A DNA stretch of 23,214 nucleotides, taken from positions 1 through 23,214 of the forward strand of contig JAICSX010000038.1 of the NCBI GenBank assembly GCA_025936675.1. The letters run 5' to 3'. A program made the translations under genes and the position numbers. This DNA comes from Sphingomonas sp. (lineage in GTDB: Bacteria; Pseudomonadota; Alphaproteobacteria; Sphingomonadales; Sphingomonadaceae). The stretch's first letter is position 1. Each line of letters starts with the position of its first letter. Shown here piece after piece: positions 7,081-14,089 of the stretch. The notes under the pieces were generated by a model that was not told the DNA's origin, did no database searches, and saw only the letters and a list, made by a program, of their open reading frames with translations.

Positions 7081-7676
7081 GCTGGTCGGGGACTCTCAAG
7101 CGCCCGGACGCCGACGTAGAGCGACCCGCCCAGACGGACGAAAGGGAGCTGCTCGCGCGCATTTCGCGCGGGGACCTGGACGCGTTCGAGAGGCTGTACC
7201 GCCTTTATCAACCGCGCCTCGCCAGGTTCCTGACGACGTTGCTCAAGCGTCCCCAGCTGATCGAGGAAGTGCTTGACGATACGATGATGGTGGTGTGGCA
7301 AAGCGCTGGAAACTTCCGTGGGTCGAGCAAGCCTTCGACCTGGGTGTTCGCCATTGCCTACCGCAAGGCCGTGAAGGCGCGGACGCGCTGGCCCGATCCG
7401 GTCGAGGAGCCTGAGTTCGACAATCGCGTTAGCGAAGATGCGCTACCCGACGAAGAGCTTCACCAGGAACGTCTGCGTTCGGCACTCCTGAAAGCGATGG
7501 ACCAGCTTTCGGCAGACCATCGCGCGGTCGTCGACCTCACCTATTTCCACGGCCTCGGCTATCGCGAGATCGCGGACATCGTCGGCTGTCCCGTCGATAC
7601 CGTCAAAACCCGAATGTTCCACGCGCGCCGCCGCCTCAAGCAGGCGATGTCCGGCAGCCTCGTGGATTGGCTCTAG
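7077..7676 (+). CDS. ECF-type RNA polymerase sigma factor
   Basis: This 199-residue alternative sigma factor has only the two ECF domains. Region 2 runs from LLARISRGDLDAFERLYRLY to FRGSSKPSTWVFAIAYRKAVK. Region 4 comprises LSADHRAVVDLTYFHGLGYREIADIVG and the recognition helix PVDTVKTRMFHARRRLKQ. It directs RNA polymerase to stress promoters when released from its anti-sigma factor. The GTG start at 7077 overlaps the stop of a short leader ORF. The anti-sigma gene follows after 10 nt, with its own GGAAGAAAG ribosome site, and a subtilase gene follows that, so the three form an operon. A GGAAC element at 6992-6996 might belong to an autoregulatory promoter, but no good -10 match at the right distance was found. 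Confidence 0.93.
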   Translation: MSWSGTLKRPDADVERPAQTDERELLARISRGDLDAFERLYRLYQPRLARFLTTLLKRPQLIEEVLDDTMMVVWQSAGNFRGSSKPSTWVFAIAYRKAVKARTRWPDPVEEPEFDNRVSEDALPDEELHQERLRSALLKAMDQLSADHRAVVDLTYFHGLGYREIADIVGCPVDTVKTRMFHARRRLKQAMSGSLVDWL

Positions 7677-7686
7677 GAAGAAAGCG

Positions 7687-8346
7687 ATGCCGGATCCTAA
7701 CCTCATTGAACGCCCGCCGCACGACGAGGCGGAAGAGTTGCTCCCGTGGTACGCGACCGGGCAGCTCGATGAAGCCGACCGCGCAAAGGTCGATGCCCAT
7801 CTGTCGTCCTGCGCCCACTGCCGCCAGCAGCTCGCGCTCGAGCACCAGCTGATCGACGAGTTCCGGGCGATGAGTCCGGAAGTGGAGTCCGGCTGGTCGC
7901 GCCTCAAGGCACGGCTAGAGACACCCGCCCCGTTCGTGGCTGCGGACGTTGCTGCTGCACACCGCCGTCCTGTCTGGCAAAATCCGTTCGCCGAGATTTG
8001 GGCGATGCTCAGCCAGCCTGCCGTTGCGACCCTCGCGATCGCGCAGCTCGCCTTCGTGGTTTTCGCCGGGTCGCTGCTGCTTTCGCTGAGCAAACCGTCT
8101 TATCGAGCGCTCGGCTCAGCCCCTGCGCCCGCCGCCGCGAACGTCATCGTGATGTTCCGCTCCGATGCGACCGTTGAGGACGTTCGCGATACTCTGAAGC
8201 TCGCGGGCGCCTCGATCGTTGACGGCCCGACCCCGACCGATGCTTATTTGCTCCACGTCGCTCCGCCGCAGCGCGCTACGGCGCTGGCCAAGCTTCAATC
8301 CAACGAGAATGTGCGGCTCGCTCAGCCGATAGACGGACGATCGTGA
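7687..8346 (+). CDS. Transmembrane zinc anti-sigma factor with propeptide-like periplasmic domain
   Basis: This 219-residue membrane protein is predicted to hold the preceding sigma factor inactive. Residues 10-60 form a zinc-binding anti-sigma domain with His12 and His38-x3-Cys42-x2-Cys45. One transmembrane helix lies at about 113-134 (VATLAIAQLAFVVFAGSLLL). The periplasmic part has an Ala/Pro linker and then a compact domain at about 152-216: NVIVMFRSDATVEDVRDTL, GASIVDGPTPTDAYLLHV, and NENVRLAQPI. That domain reads like the inhibitor-I9-type propeptide of S8 proteases and resembles the prodomain of the subtilase encoded next, which ends SNVSWAEPV. The stop overlaps the subtilase GTG by GTGA. 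The sigma partner is inferred from adjacency; the propeptide likeness is visible but not tested by alignment software. Confidence 0.9.
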   Translation: MPDPNLIERPPHDEAEELLPWYATGQLDEADRAKVDAHLSSCAHCRQQLALEHQLIDEFRAMSPEVESGWSRLKARLETPAPFVAADVAAAHRRPVWQNPFAEIWAMLSQPAVATLAIAQLAFVVFAGSLLLSLSKPSYRALGSAPAPAAANVIVMFRSDATVEDVRDTLKLAGASIVDGPTPTDAYLLHVAPPQRATALAKLQSNENVRLAQPIDGRS

Positions 8347-9593
8347 ATAGGCTCTGGCCATGGCGATTGATCGCGGGGCTCTTTGCGCTGATCGGCGCCA
8401 GCTCCTTCGCGCCTGCCGCGGCCGCGGACAGCCCGCAATCGCAGGTCGATCACCAAATCCTCGTCATGCTTCGCCTGCCGCCCGACCATTTTCGGCCGAA
8501 CGGCAGCTATTCGGGCGGATACGGCGATGCGACCGCGCAAAGCGGGCGCGACCGTGTCGCCAAGGCAATCGCACGCAAATATGGGCTGACGGTTGTCGAC
8601 AACTGGCCGATGCCCATGATTGGGGTCGATTGCTTCGTCATGGCTGTTCCGGCCGGCCGCTCGACCAGTTCAGCGGCTGAGCAGGTGTCCCACGATTCGA
8701 ACGTCTCGTGGGCTGAACCGGTCTCGCTCTATTCGAGCCGGGGAAGTGCCGCCGATGACAATGATGCCTTGTTCGCCGCGCAGCCCGCCGCCGCCGAGTG
8801 GCATCTTGCTGACCTCCATCGGCTGTCCAGCGGCCGGGGTGCGCGAGTGGCGGTCATCGACAGCGGCATCGACGCGTCGCATCCGGATCTGGCAGGCCAG
8901 GTGACGGTGAATCGGAACTTCGTTTCGGGGCAGCAGCTGGTTCCCGAACAGCACGGTACCGCCGTTGCTGGGATCATCGCCGCAAAGGCCGACAATCGCA
9001 TCGGAATCGCAGGGATCGCACCTGGCGCGCGCCTGCTCGGCCTTCGCGCCTGCTGGCAGGTGAGCGGATCCGCTTCCACGATTTGCGATACATTGAGCCT
9101 CGCCAAGGCACTCTATTTCGCGGTGCAGAGCGACGCCGACATTTTGAATATAAGCCTCAGCGGCCCTGACGACCGTTTGCTGCGGTCGCTCGTCGACGTG
9201 GCACTCAAGAAAAACCGCACAATTGTCGCAGCCTTCGACCCAACGAAGGCTGATGGCGGCTTTCCCGCCTCGGTGCCCGGCGTGATCCGCGTTTCGGATT
9301 CCATGGCCGCAGCCGCGCGCGCAAACGTCTATTTCGCGCCGGGACACGATGTCCCAACCACGGAGCCGGGGGGGCGGTGGTTCGTCGTCAACGGCAGCTC
9401 ATTCTCCGCCGCGCACGTGAGCGGACTGATTGCATTGCTCCGCGAGAAGTCGCGCTCGTCTCAACTGGCGCTGGTGGCGGAACGGCACGGCGGGGGAACG
9501 ATCGACGCCTGTGCGAGCCTGCTCAAGGTCGTCGGAGCCTGCGATTGCCATTGCGGCGACAGCCGCTTCGCAACCGGCATCGGGCACCGCTAG
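8343..9593 (+). CDS. S8 family (subtilisin-like) serine protease, exported
   Basis: This 416-residue protein has a signal peptide (about 1-28, ending PAAAA), a propeptide-like region (about 38-128) and a subtilase domain. The catalytic triad is visible: Asp173 in VIDSGIDASHPDL, His204 in EQHGTAVAGI, and Ser353 in NGSSFSAAHVSG. At the place of the usual oxyanion Asn (AAGN) it has AAFD, so Asp299 appears to replace Asn; proprotein convertase PC2 also has Asp there. The tail carries a Cys cluster (Cys390, 400, 402, 404). It is translationally coupled to the anti-sigma gene through GTGA. It probably acts in the periplasm or outside, either as an output of the sigma factor or as part of the sensing device. 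Confidence 0.92.
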   Translation: MNRLWPWRLIAGLFALIGASSFAPAAAADSPQSQVDHQILVMLRLPPDHFRPNGSYSGGYGDATAQSGRDRVAKAIARKYGLTVVDNWPMPMIGVDCFVMAVPAGRSTSSAAEQVSHDSNVSWAEPVSLYSSRGSAADDNDALFAAQPAAAEWHLADLHRLSSGRGARVAVIDSGIDASHPDLAGQVTVNRNFVSGQQLVPEQHGTAVAGIIAAKADNRIGIAGIAPGARLLGLRACWQVSGSASTICDTLSLAKALYFAVQSDADILNISLSGPDDRLLRSLVDVALKKNRTIVAAFDPTKADGGFPASVPGVIRVSDSMAAAARANVYFAPGHDVPTTEPGGRWFVVNGSSFSAAHVSGLIALLREKSRSSQLALVAERHGGGTIDACASLLKVVGACDCHCGDSRFATGIGHR

Positions 9594-9743
9594 TCACACT
9601 CAGCGGGCGCTTCACCGCATCGGGTGAACCTTCTCCTTCCTTGGAAGGGACTAATGCGCGCCGCCGAGGCTCGGATCGGCACGCGTTCAACCCCGCGCTT
9701 CCGTAAGTCCGGGCTTCGGCGAGCCTCTCGAAAGGAGCTCTTC
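9594..9743 (+). other. Intercistronic region with two hairpins after the protease gene
   Basis: TTCACC (9611-9616) pairs with GGTGAA (9623-9628) around a 6-nt loop. Next, CCTTC (9635-9639) pairs with GAAGG (9644-9648) around a CUUG tetraloop. No T-run follows either, so this is not a clear terminator; it may limit readthrough or protect a processed end. I saw no confident promoter for the next gene here. Confidence 0.4.
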
Positions 9744-10082
9744 ATGAAAGCCAAAATTGCCTTGATCGGCGCCGTTGTGCTGACATTCGCGCCGTCATTC
9801 GCGTCCGCCCAGAGCATTCCTCCTGGGCAGGGTTACCTCAACGGTCAGGGATACTGGAACAGCACGGGCCCAGACCCGACGACGGTCGGGCAGCCGAACC
9901 AGGATTGTGAAGAGTTGATCGCGAGCCAAATGGGCTCCGACCCGGGCAATTCGTCGAGTTCAAGCCATTCGGCCTTCGGCGGCAGTGCTGGCGACGTTTA
10001 TGCGGGTTCTCAGCCGCAGAACTCCCGCAACTCGGTCAGCGTCTCGCAATATGACGTCGCCTGCTCGAAGCAGCCGATGTAA
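9744..10082 (+). CDS. Small secreted protein, Gly/Ser/Asn/Gln-rich
   Basis: This 112-residue exported protein of unknown family has a classical signal peptide (residues 1-23, ending ASA-Q). The mature part is polar and probably flexible: PGQGYLNGQGYWNSTGPDP, then a Ser-rich patch GNSSSSSHSAFGG, then NSRNSVSVSQYDVAC. Two Cys (about 55 and 107) could form one disulfide. AAAGGAG lies 7 nt before the ATG at 9744, which is why I reject longer upstream starts. It follows the subtilase in the same direction after 150 nt, so it may be a product of the same regulon or a protease substrate. Its stop is 1 nt from the opposing mutase stop. No function can be assigned. Confidence 0.83.
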   Translation: MKAKIALIGAVVLTFAPSFASAQSIPPGQGYLNGQGYWNSTGPDPTTVGQPNQDCEELIASQMGSDPGNSSSSSHSAFGGSAGDVYAGSQPQNSRNSVSVSQYDVACSKQPM

Positions 10083-10083
10083 T

Positions 10084-11463
10084 TCAGTGGGCGGCTTCGA
10101 CGCGCTTCACGCCTGACTTTGCGAGCTGGTCGTCGATTTGCGCCATCAGGCGCTCGATTCCGGCTTCGTCACTGGCTTCGGCTCGGGCGACCAGCACATC
10201 CTGCGTGTTGGACGCGCGTAGAAGCCACCAGCCATCGGCGGTGCTGACTCGCACACCGTCGGTGGCATCGACCTTTGCCCCGTCCGAGCGCAGGCGGTCG
10301 CGGACCTCGTCGACGATCGCGAATTTCCTCACCTCGTCAACCTGGAACCGCATCTCCGGAGTCGCCGCGGTTTGCGGCATGCCGTCCATGATTTCGGTCA
10401 GGCTGCGGCCGGACTGGGACACCGCCTCGATCAGCCGGACGGCCGCGTAAAGCGCGTCGTCGAACCCGTACCACCGGTGCTTGAAGAAGATGTGCCCGCT
10501 CATCTCCCCGGCCAGCGGCGCGCCGGTCTCCTTCATCTTGGATTTGATGAGGCTGTGGCCGGTCTTCCACATCAGCGGCTGGCCACCAAGCTCGGCCACC
10601 CGATCGAACAATGTCTGGCTCGCCTTCACATCGGCGATAATCGTCTCGCCCGGAAGTTCGCGCAGGACCGCCTCGGCGAGTATCATTAGCAGCTGGTCGC
10701 CCCAGACGACGCGGCCCTTCGCATCGACCGCGCCGATGCGGTCGCCGTCGCCGTCGAACGCGATCCCGAAGTCGAGCTGCTTCTCCGCGACCAGCCGTTT
10801 CAAATCCTCGAGATTCTTTTCGACTGTGGGATCCGGATGGTGATTGGGGAAGCGTCCGTCGACATCCGTCAAGATCGTGAAATGCTGGCCCGGAACGCGC
10901 TCGACCAGCATGTCGAGGATCGGTCCCGCAGCGCCGTTGCCGGCGTCCCAGCCGATCCGGAACGACTTGCCCGAAAAGCCCTCGAGGAGACGGTTCACAT
11001 AGGCTTCGCGGATGTCGACTTCCTCGATGCTTCCGTCGCCCTCGCTCCAGTCGCCCGCTGCAGATCTTTCCCCGATACCCTGGATTTCCGCTCCGAATAC
11101 CGAGCGACCTTTGAGCAGCAGCTTGAAGCCGTTGTAGTCGGCGGGGTTGTGGCTGCCGGTGACCTGGATGCCGCCGTCGACGTCGAGATAGTAAGTCGCG
11201 AAATAGAGCATGGGGGACGGGCCCATGCCGACCTGCATCACGTCGATGCCGCCTTCGTTGAGACCCCGGATGAGCGCAGCCTCGAGCATTCCCGAGTGGG
11301 TGCGACCATCGCGTCCGACAGCAATGCGCTGGGCGCCTTCGTCGCGCGCGAGTGCTGCATAGGTGCGGCCGAGTGCGTAGGCGTCGGCTTCCGACAGCGT
11401 CTCGCCGACAATTCCGCGAATGTCATATTCGCGCAGGATGGTTTGATTGAACTGATGGGTCAT
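10084..11463 (-). CDS. Phosphomannomutase/phosphoglucomutase
   Basis: This 459-residue alpha-D-phosphohexomutase (AlgC/ManB/Pgm type) interconverts mannose or glucose 6- and 1-phosphates for polysaccharide and LPS precursor synthesis in the cytoplasm. The catalytic phosphoserine is Ser104 in VTGSHNP. The magnesium loop is FDGDGDR at 236-242. The sugar-binding GEMSGHIFF and phosphate-binding RASNTQD motifs follow in order, and the N terminus REYDIRGIVG is typical. The dual PMM/PGM specificity is the usual one for this subgroup but cannot be proven here. ATG 11463 was chosen over a TTG at 11499 because MTHQFNQTILREYDIRG is the normal start. A CTGGGC/GCCCAG inverted repeat (11466-11471 with 11484-11489) lies just upstream of the start. 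Confidence 0.95.
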   Translation of the reverse strand: MTHQFNQTILREYDIRGIVGETLSEADAYALGRTYAALARDEGAQRIAVGRDGRTHSGMLEAALIRGLNEGGIDVMQVGMGPSPMLYFATYYLDVDGGIQVTGSHNPADYNGFKLLLKGRSVFGAEIQGIGERSAAGDWSEGDGSIEEVDIREAYVNRLLEGFSGKSFRIGWDAGNGAAGPILDMLVERVPGQHFTILTDVDGRFPNHHPDPTVEKNLEDLKRLVAEKQLDFGIAFDGDGDRIGAVDAKGRVVWGDQLLMILAEAVLRELPGETIIADVKASQTLFDRVAELGGQPLMWKTGHSLIKSKMKETGAPLAGEMSGHIFFKHRWYGFDDALYAAVRLIEAVSQSGRSLTEIMDGMPQTAATPEMRFQVDEVRKFAIVDEVRDRLRSDGAKVDATDGVRVSTADGWWLLRASNTQDVLVARAEASDEAGIERLMAQIDDQLAKSGVKRVEAAH

Positions 11464-11557
11464 GGCTGGGCGAACACACCAAAGCCCAGACTGGTTCAAG
11501 GCTAATCGTCACATCGAGCTCGTTTCAGCGTCCGCTTTCGGGACCGCGATCCGCAGA

Positions 11558-12343
11558 CTAAGCGGCCTGTTCGACCTCTTCCGCACCGGGAATGCCGAGC
11601 CCCGCAATCATCTCACGAAGCTCCTGCCGCGCAGTGATGTGGGCAAGGCCCACTTCGCCGATCTGCTGGAGGTCGAGCAAGGTCAGGCCTTTCGGGAATA
11701 GCTCGCGGTAGATCACGCGCTCGCCAAGGCCCGGGATGACTCGATAGCCCACGCGCCGCGCAAGCTCGTCCAAGGCTGCGCCGACGCGCTTCAGATTGTG
11801 CGATTCGATATGCTGGAGACGGTTTCTCAGAACCACCCAGTCGACGGTCTTGCCGGTCTGCTTGGCGCGCTGGGTCCGGCTGTTCCAGATCAGCTCGGCA
11901 TAGAAGCTCGGCCGCGTGATCTTGTAATTCTCGGGATGCACTTGCCCGATGAGGTCCAGGTCGACGAAGCTGTCGTTCATCGGCGTGACCAACGTATCCG
12001 CCTTCAGGATCGCGGCGCGTGCGATCGGATCGTCCCGGCCGGGTGTATCGATCACGATGACATCGCTTTTCTCGGCAAGGCGTCCGATTGCCGCAGCCAA
12101 TCCTTCTTCGCTCTGATCGTCGAGCACTTCGTAGGCGGCCTGCGGAAGCTCCTTCTCGAGCCGGCGCATGGTTGCGTCGCGGTTCTCGAAATAGCGGGTC
12201 ATGGTCCGCTGGCGGCTGTCGAGGTCGAGCGCTCCGACGCGGTGGCCCGACGCCGCAAGCGCAATTGCGGTGTGGACTGCGGTCGTGGACTTGCCCGTCC
12301 CGCCCTTCTCGTTGGCGAAGACGATGAAATGCGGCTGGCTCAT
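11558..12343 (-). CDS. mipZ: MipZ, division-plane positioning ATPase
   Basis: This 261-residue ParA/MinD-superfamily ATPase, in alphaproteobacteria, forms a bipolar gradient with ParB and blocks FtsZ assembly away from midcell. The deviant Walker A KGGTGKST is at residues 13-20, preceded by FANEKGG. DLDSRQRTMTRYFENR after the second strand is the MipZ signature, and VIVIDTPGRDDP is the Walker B region. RNRLQHIESHNLKRV is also typical. No parB is in this window. The start ATG has a GAGGGGAGGG ribosome site. It is divergent from panC with an 82-bp gap. Confidence 0.95.
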   Translation of the reverse strand: MSQPHFIVFANEKGGTGKSTTAVHTAIALAASGHRVGALDLDSRQRTMTRYFENRDATMRRLEKELPQAAYEVLDDQSEEGLAAAIGRLAEKSDVIVIDTPGRDDPIARAAILKADTLVTPMNDSFVDLDLIGQVHPENYKITRPSFYAELIWNSRTQRAKQTGKTVDWVVLRNRLQHIESHNLKRVGAALDELARRVGYRVIPGLGERVIYRELFPKGLTLLDLQQIGEVGLAHITARQELREMIAGLGIPGAEEVEQAA

Positions 12344-12425
12344 TGCCCTCCCCTCGGGCTTGATCTTTTACCCAACGGCATCGAAACGCCGCCCCTCTAC
12401 GAAGATTAACTGAGGCGACGACCGC

Positions 12426-13253
12426 GTGCAAACCGTTCGTTCGAGTGAAGAATTGGCGCTGGCCCGGCCACAGTTCACCGGGACTCTCGCGCTCGTTCCC
12501 ACCATGGGCGCGCTCCACGCGGGCCATTTGGCGCTCATCGAAGAAGCAAAAAAGCGAGCCAATAAGGTCGCCGCCTCGATCTTCGTCAATCCCGCGCAAT
12601 TCGGCGAAGGCGAGGATTTCGAGCGCTATCCGAGAAGCGAAGCCGAGGATGTGCTGAGGCTCGAGGAAGCGGGCTGCGACCTCTTGTGGGCGCCGACAGT
12701 CGCCGACGTTTATCCAGACGGATTCGCTACGACGATCAAGGTTTCGGGCGTTTCGGAGCGCTGGGAAGGCGAGGCGCGGCCCGGCCATTTCGAGGGCGTC
12801 ACGACCGTGGTCGCGAAGCTGCTTCTGTCCGTCAGGCCCGACGTCGCTCTGTTCGGCGAAAAGGACTTTCAGCAGCTGGCTGTGATTCGCCGGATGGTCG
12901 CCGACCTAAACATTCCGGTCGAGATCGTCGGCGTGCCGACGGTGCGTGAGCCGGATGGCCTCGCGCTCTCCTCCCGCAACGCCTATCTCAACGCCGACGA
13001 ACGGCAGCGCGCGGTGGCACTGCCGAATGCATTGAAAGATGCACGCACCGCGATCCTGGCTGGAGAGTCCGTCAGCGCCGCCCTGCGCGAAGCCAAGCAG
13101 GCGCTGGTCGACGCGGGCTTTCTGAAGATCGATTATCTCGCCCTGGTCGACGCTGCCACGCTCCAGCCGGTGGGTCAGCCGATAGGCGACATGCGGCTCA
13201 TTGCCGCCGCCGCGATCGGCACCACGCGGCTCATCGACAATATTGCCGTTTAG
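12426..13253 (+). CDS. panC: Pantothenate synthetase
   Basis: This 275-residue enzyme joins pantoate and beta-alanine with ATP, the last step of pantothenate (vitamin B5) synthesis. It is a nucleotidyltransferase-fold protein. PTMGALHAGH at 25-34 is the HIGH-like motif, followed by SIFVNPAQFGEGEDFERYPR (pantoate binding), GEKDFQQL, and the KMSKS-like SSRNAYL. The length is normal for the family. The start is GTG at 12426, with GAGG about 10 nt upstream; the protein then begins MQTVRS, as is usual. No other pan genes are adjacent. Confidence 0.96.
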   Translation: MQTVRSSEELALARPQFTGTLALVPTMGALHAGHLALIEEAKKRANKVAASIFVNPAQFGEGEDFERYPRSEAEDVLRLEEAGCDLLWAPTVADVYPDGFATTIKVSGVSERWEGEARPGHFEGVTTVVAKLLLSVRPDVALFGEKDFQQLAVIRRMVADLNIPVEIVGVPTVREPDGLALSSRNAYLNADERQRAVALPNALKDARTAILAGESVSAALREAKQALVDAGFLKIDYLALVDAATLQPVGQPIGDMRLIAAAAIGTTRLIDNIAV

Positions 13254-13269
13254 GCATAGTCAAACTGCG

Positions 13270-13277
13270 TTAACCAT
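13270..13277 (+). promoter_or_regulatory. Possible CtrA half-site before the Sel1-like gene
   Basis: TTAACCAT followed by a T7 run lies 57 bp before the ATG at 13334. It equals the TTAACCAT half-site reported for CtrA in Caulobacter. No second TTAA is present at the expected 7-nt spacing, so the call is weak. Confidence 0.25.
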
Positions 13278-13333
13278 TTTTTTGCCGTTCGCGGACGAAC
13301 TTCCCCTCAACCAGGGACTGAAGGGACAAAAAA

Positions 13334-13639
13334 ATGGGGGCGATTAGTCAGAAGAGCGCGGAATTCCTGCTTAGGAGCCGTCTTGCAGACGCCGAAGCGG
13401 GCGATGTCGATGCCTTGTTCGAACTGGGGATCACCTTTTCGACGGGACGCGGTGGAATCGCTGTCGACCTCATCGAAGCGCACAAATGGTTCAACCTTGC
13501 GGCCTTGTCGGGCTCGACGCGCGGACAGGAATGCCGCGCCGAGATCGCGCTCGAGATGACGGCCCGCGAGATCGCCGAGGCCCAGCGCCAGGCCCGTGCT
13601 TGGCTCGCGGTCAGCGGGGGCCACCGTCGCGCCGCCTAG
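13334..13639 (+). CDS. Small Sel1-repeat-like protein
   Basis: This 101-residue cytoplasmic protein has one clear Sel1-type repeat: DALFELGITFSTGRGGIAVDLIEAHKWFNLAALSGS matches the A..LG..Y..G.G...D...A..W...AA..G pattern. A second helix pair follows (EIALEMTAREIAEAQRQARAWL). No signal peptide is present. Such short single-repeat proteins are common in sphingomonads; their role is unknown to me, and Sel1 domains usually bind other proteins. AAGGGAC precedes the ATG by 7 nt. The 80-bp upstream gap holds a T7 run and the GTTCG/CGAAC inverted repeat, so it likely has its own promoter rather than reading through from panC. Confidence 0.88.
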   Translation: MGAISQKSAEFLLRSRLADAEAGDVDALFELGITFSTGRGGIAVDLIEAHKWFNLAALSGSTRGQECRAEIALEMTAREIAEAQRQARAWLAVSGGHRRAA

Positions 13640-13642
13640 TTT

Positions 13643-14089
13643 CTAGCGTACGAGGATCGTCACCGCGCGGCCGAGGCCGGAGCGTTCAGCGCCCCAGCTC
13701 GTCGTCGAGACCTGCGCCATGGGCACGCCCATCAGCACCAGATAGTCGCGGACCTCCTCTGCGCGCTTGGCGCCGACCGCAAGCGCATGGTCGCGCGTGT
13801 CACCGGTGTCGCCATATCCTTCGATCCTGATCACGACCTCCGGATGGCGCCGGATCCATGCCGCTTGAGCCGAGAGTGCCGGCCTCGACTGCGGCGGTAA
13901 GACGGCGACGCCCGGCATATAATAAATGGTGGTGCCGCCCGACTGCGCCGCGAATTCGGCGCGCAAGGCGTCGATGCCCTGAACGATTGGCTGCTGAGGA
14001 CCGCGCTTCGACAAGAAGGGAAGGATCTGCGCCTGGACTCCGCTGCCCGCGGCGAGCGCCAGCGCCAAGAAAAGTATCGTCTTGCGCAT
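13643..14089 (-). CDS. OmpA-like peptidoglycan-binding protein without lipobox (Pal position)
   Basis: This 148-residue exported protein is encoded directly after a tolB-like gene, where pal normally sits. The signal peptide (about 1-20) ends in SGVQA-Q, a signal peptidase I site. No Cys is present, so it is not lipidated as Pal is. The OmpA-type domain is recognisable: RIEGYGD aligns with EGHxD of Pal and GAKRAEEVRDYL with GERRANAVKMYL, so the Asp and Arg that bind diaminopimelate appear kept, while the Asn of the motif is lost. It probably binds peptidoglycan in the periplasm. The ATG overlaps the tolB-like stop as TGATG, so translation is coupled. A longer upstream frame is rejected because it runs through tolB. 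Confidence 0.86.
   Translation of the reverse strand: MRKTILFLALALAAGSGVQAQILPFLSKRGPQQPIVQGIDALRAEFAAQSGGTTIYYMPGVAVLPPQSRPALSAQAAWIRRHPEVVIRIEGYGDTGDTRDHALAVGAKRAEEVRDYLVLMGVPMAQVSTTSWGAERSGLGRAVTILVR

Noticed and set aside
11613..12788. 391-codon minus-strand open frame across mipZ and panC
   Set aside because: It overlaps two clearly conserved genes in other frames and its translation is Arg-rich low-information sequence.
13277..13300. T7 run next to the GTTCG/CGAAC hairpin as a terminator for panC
   Set aside because: The T-run precedes the hairpin on the plus strand and becomes an A-run after it on the minus strand, so neither direction gives a terminator.
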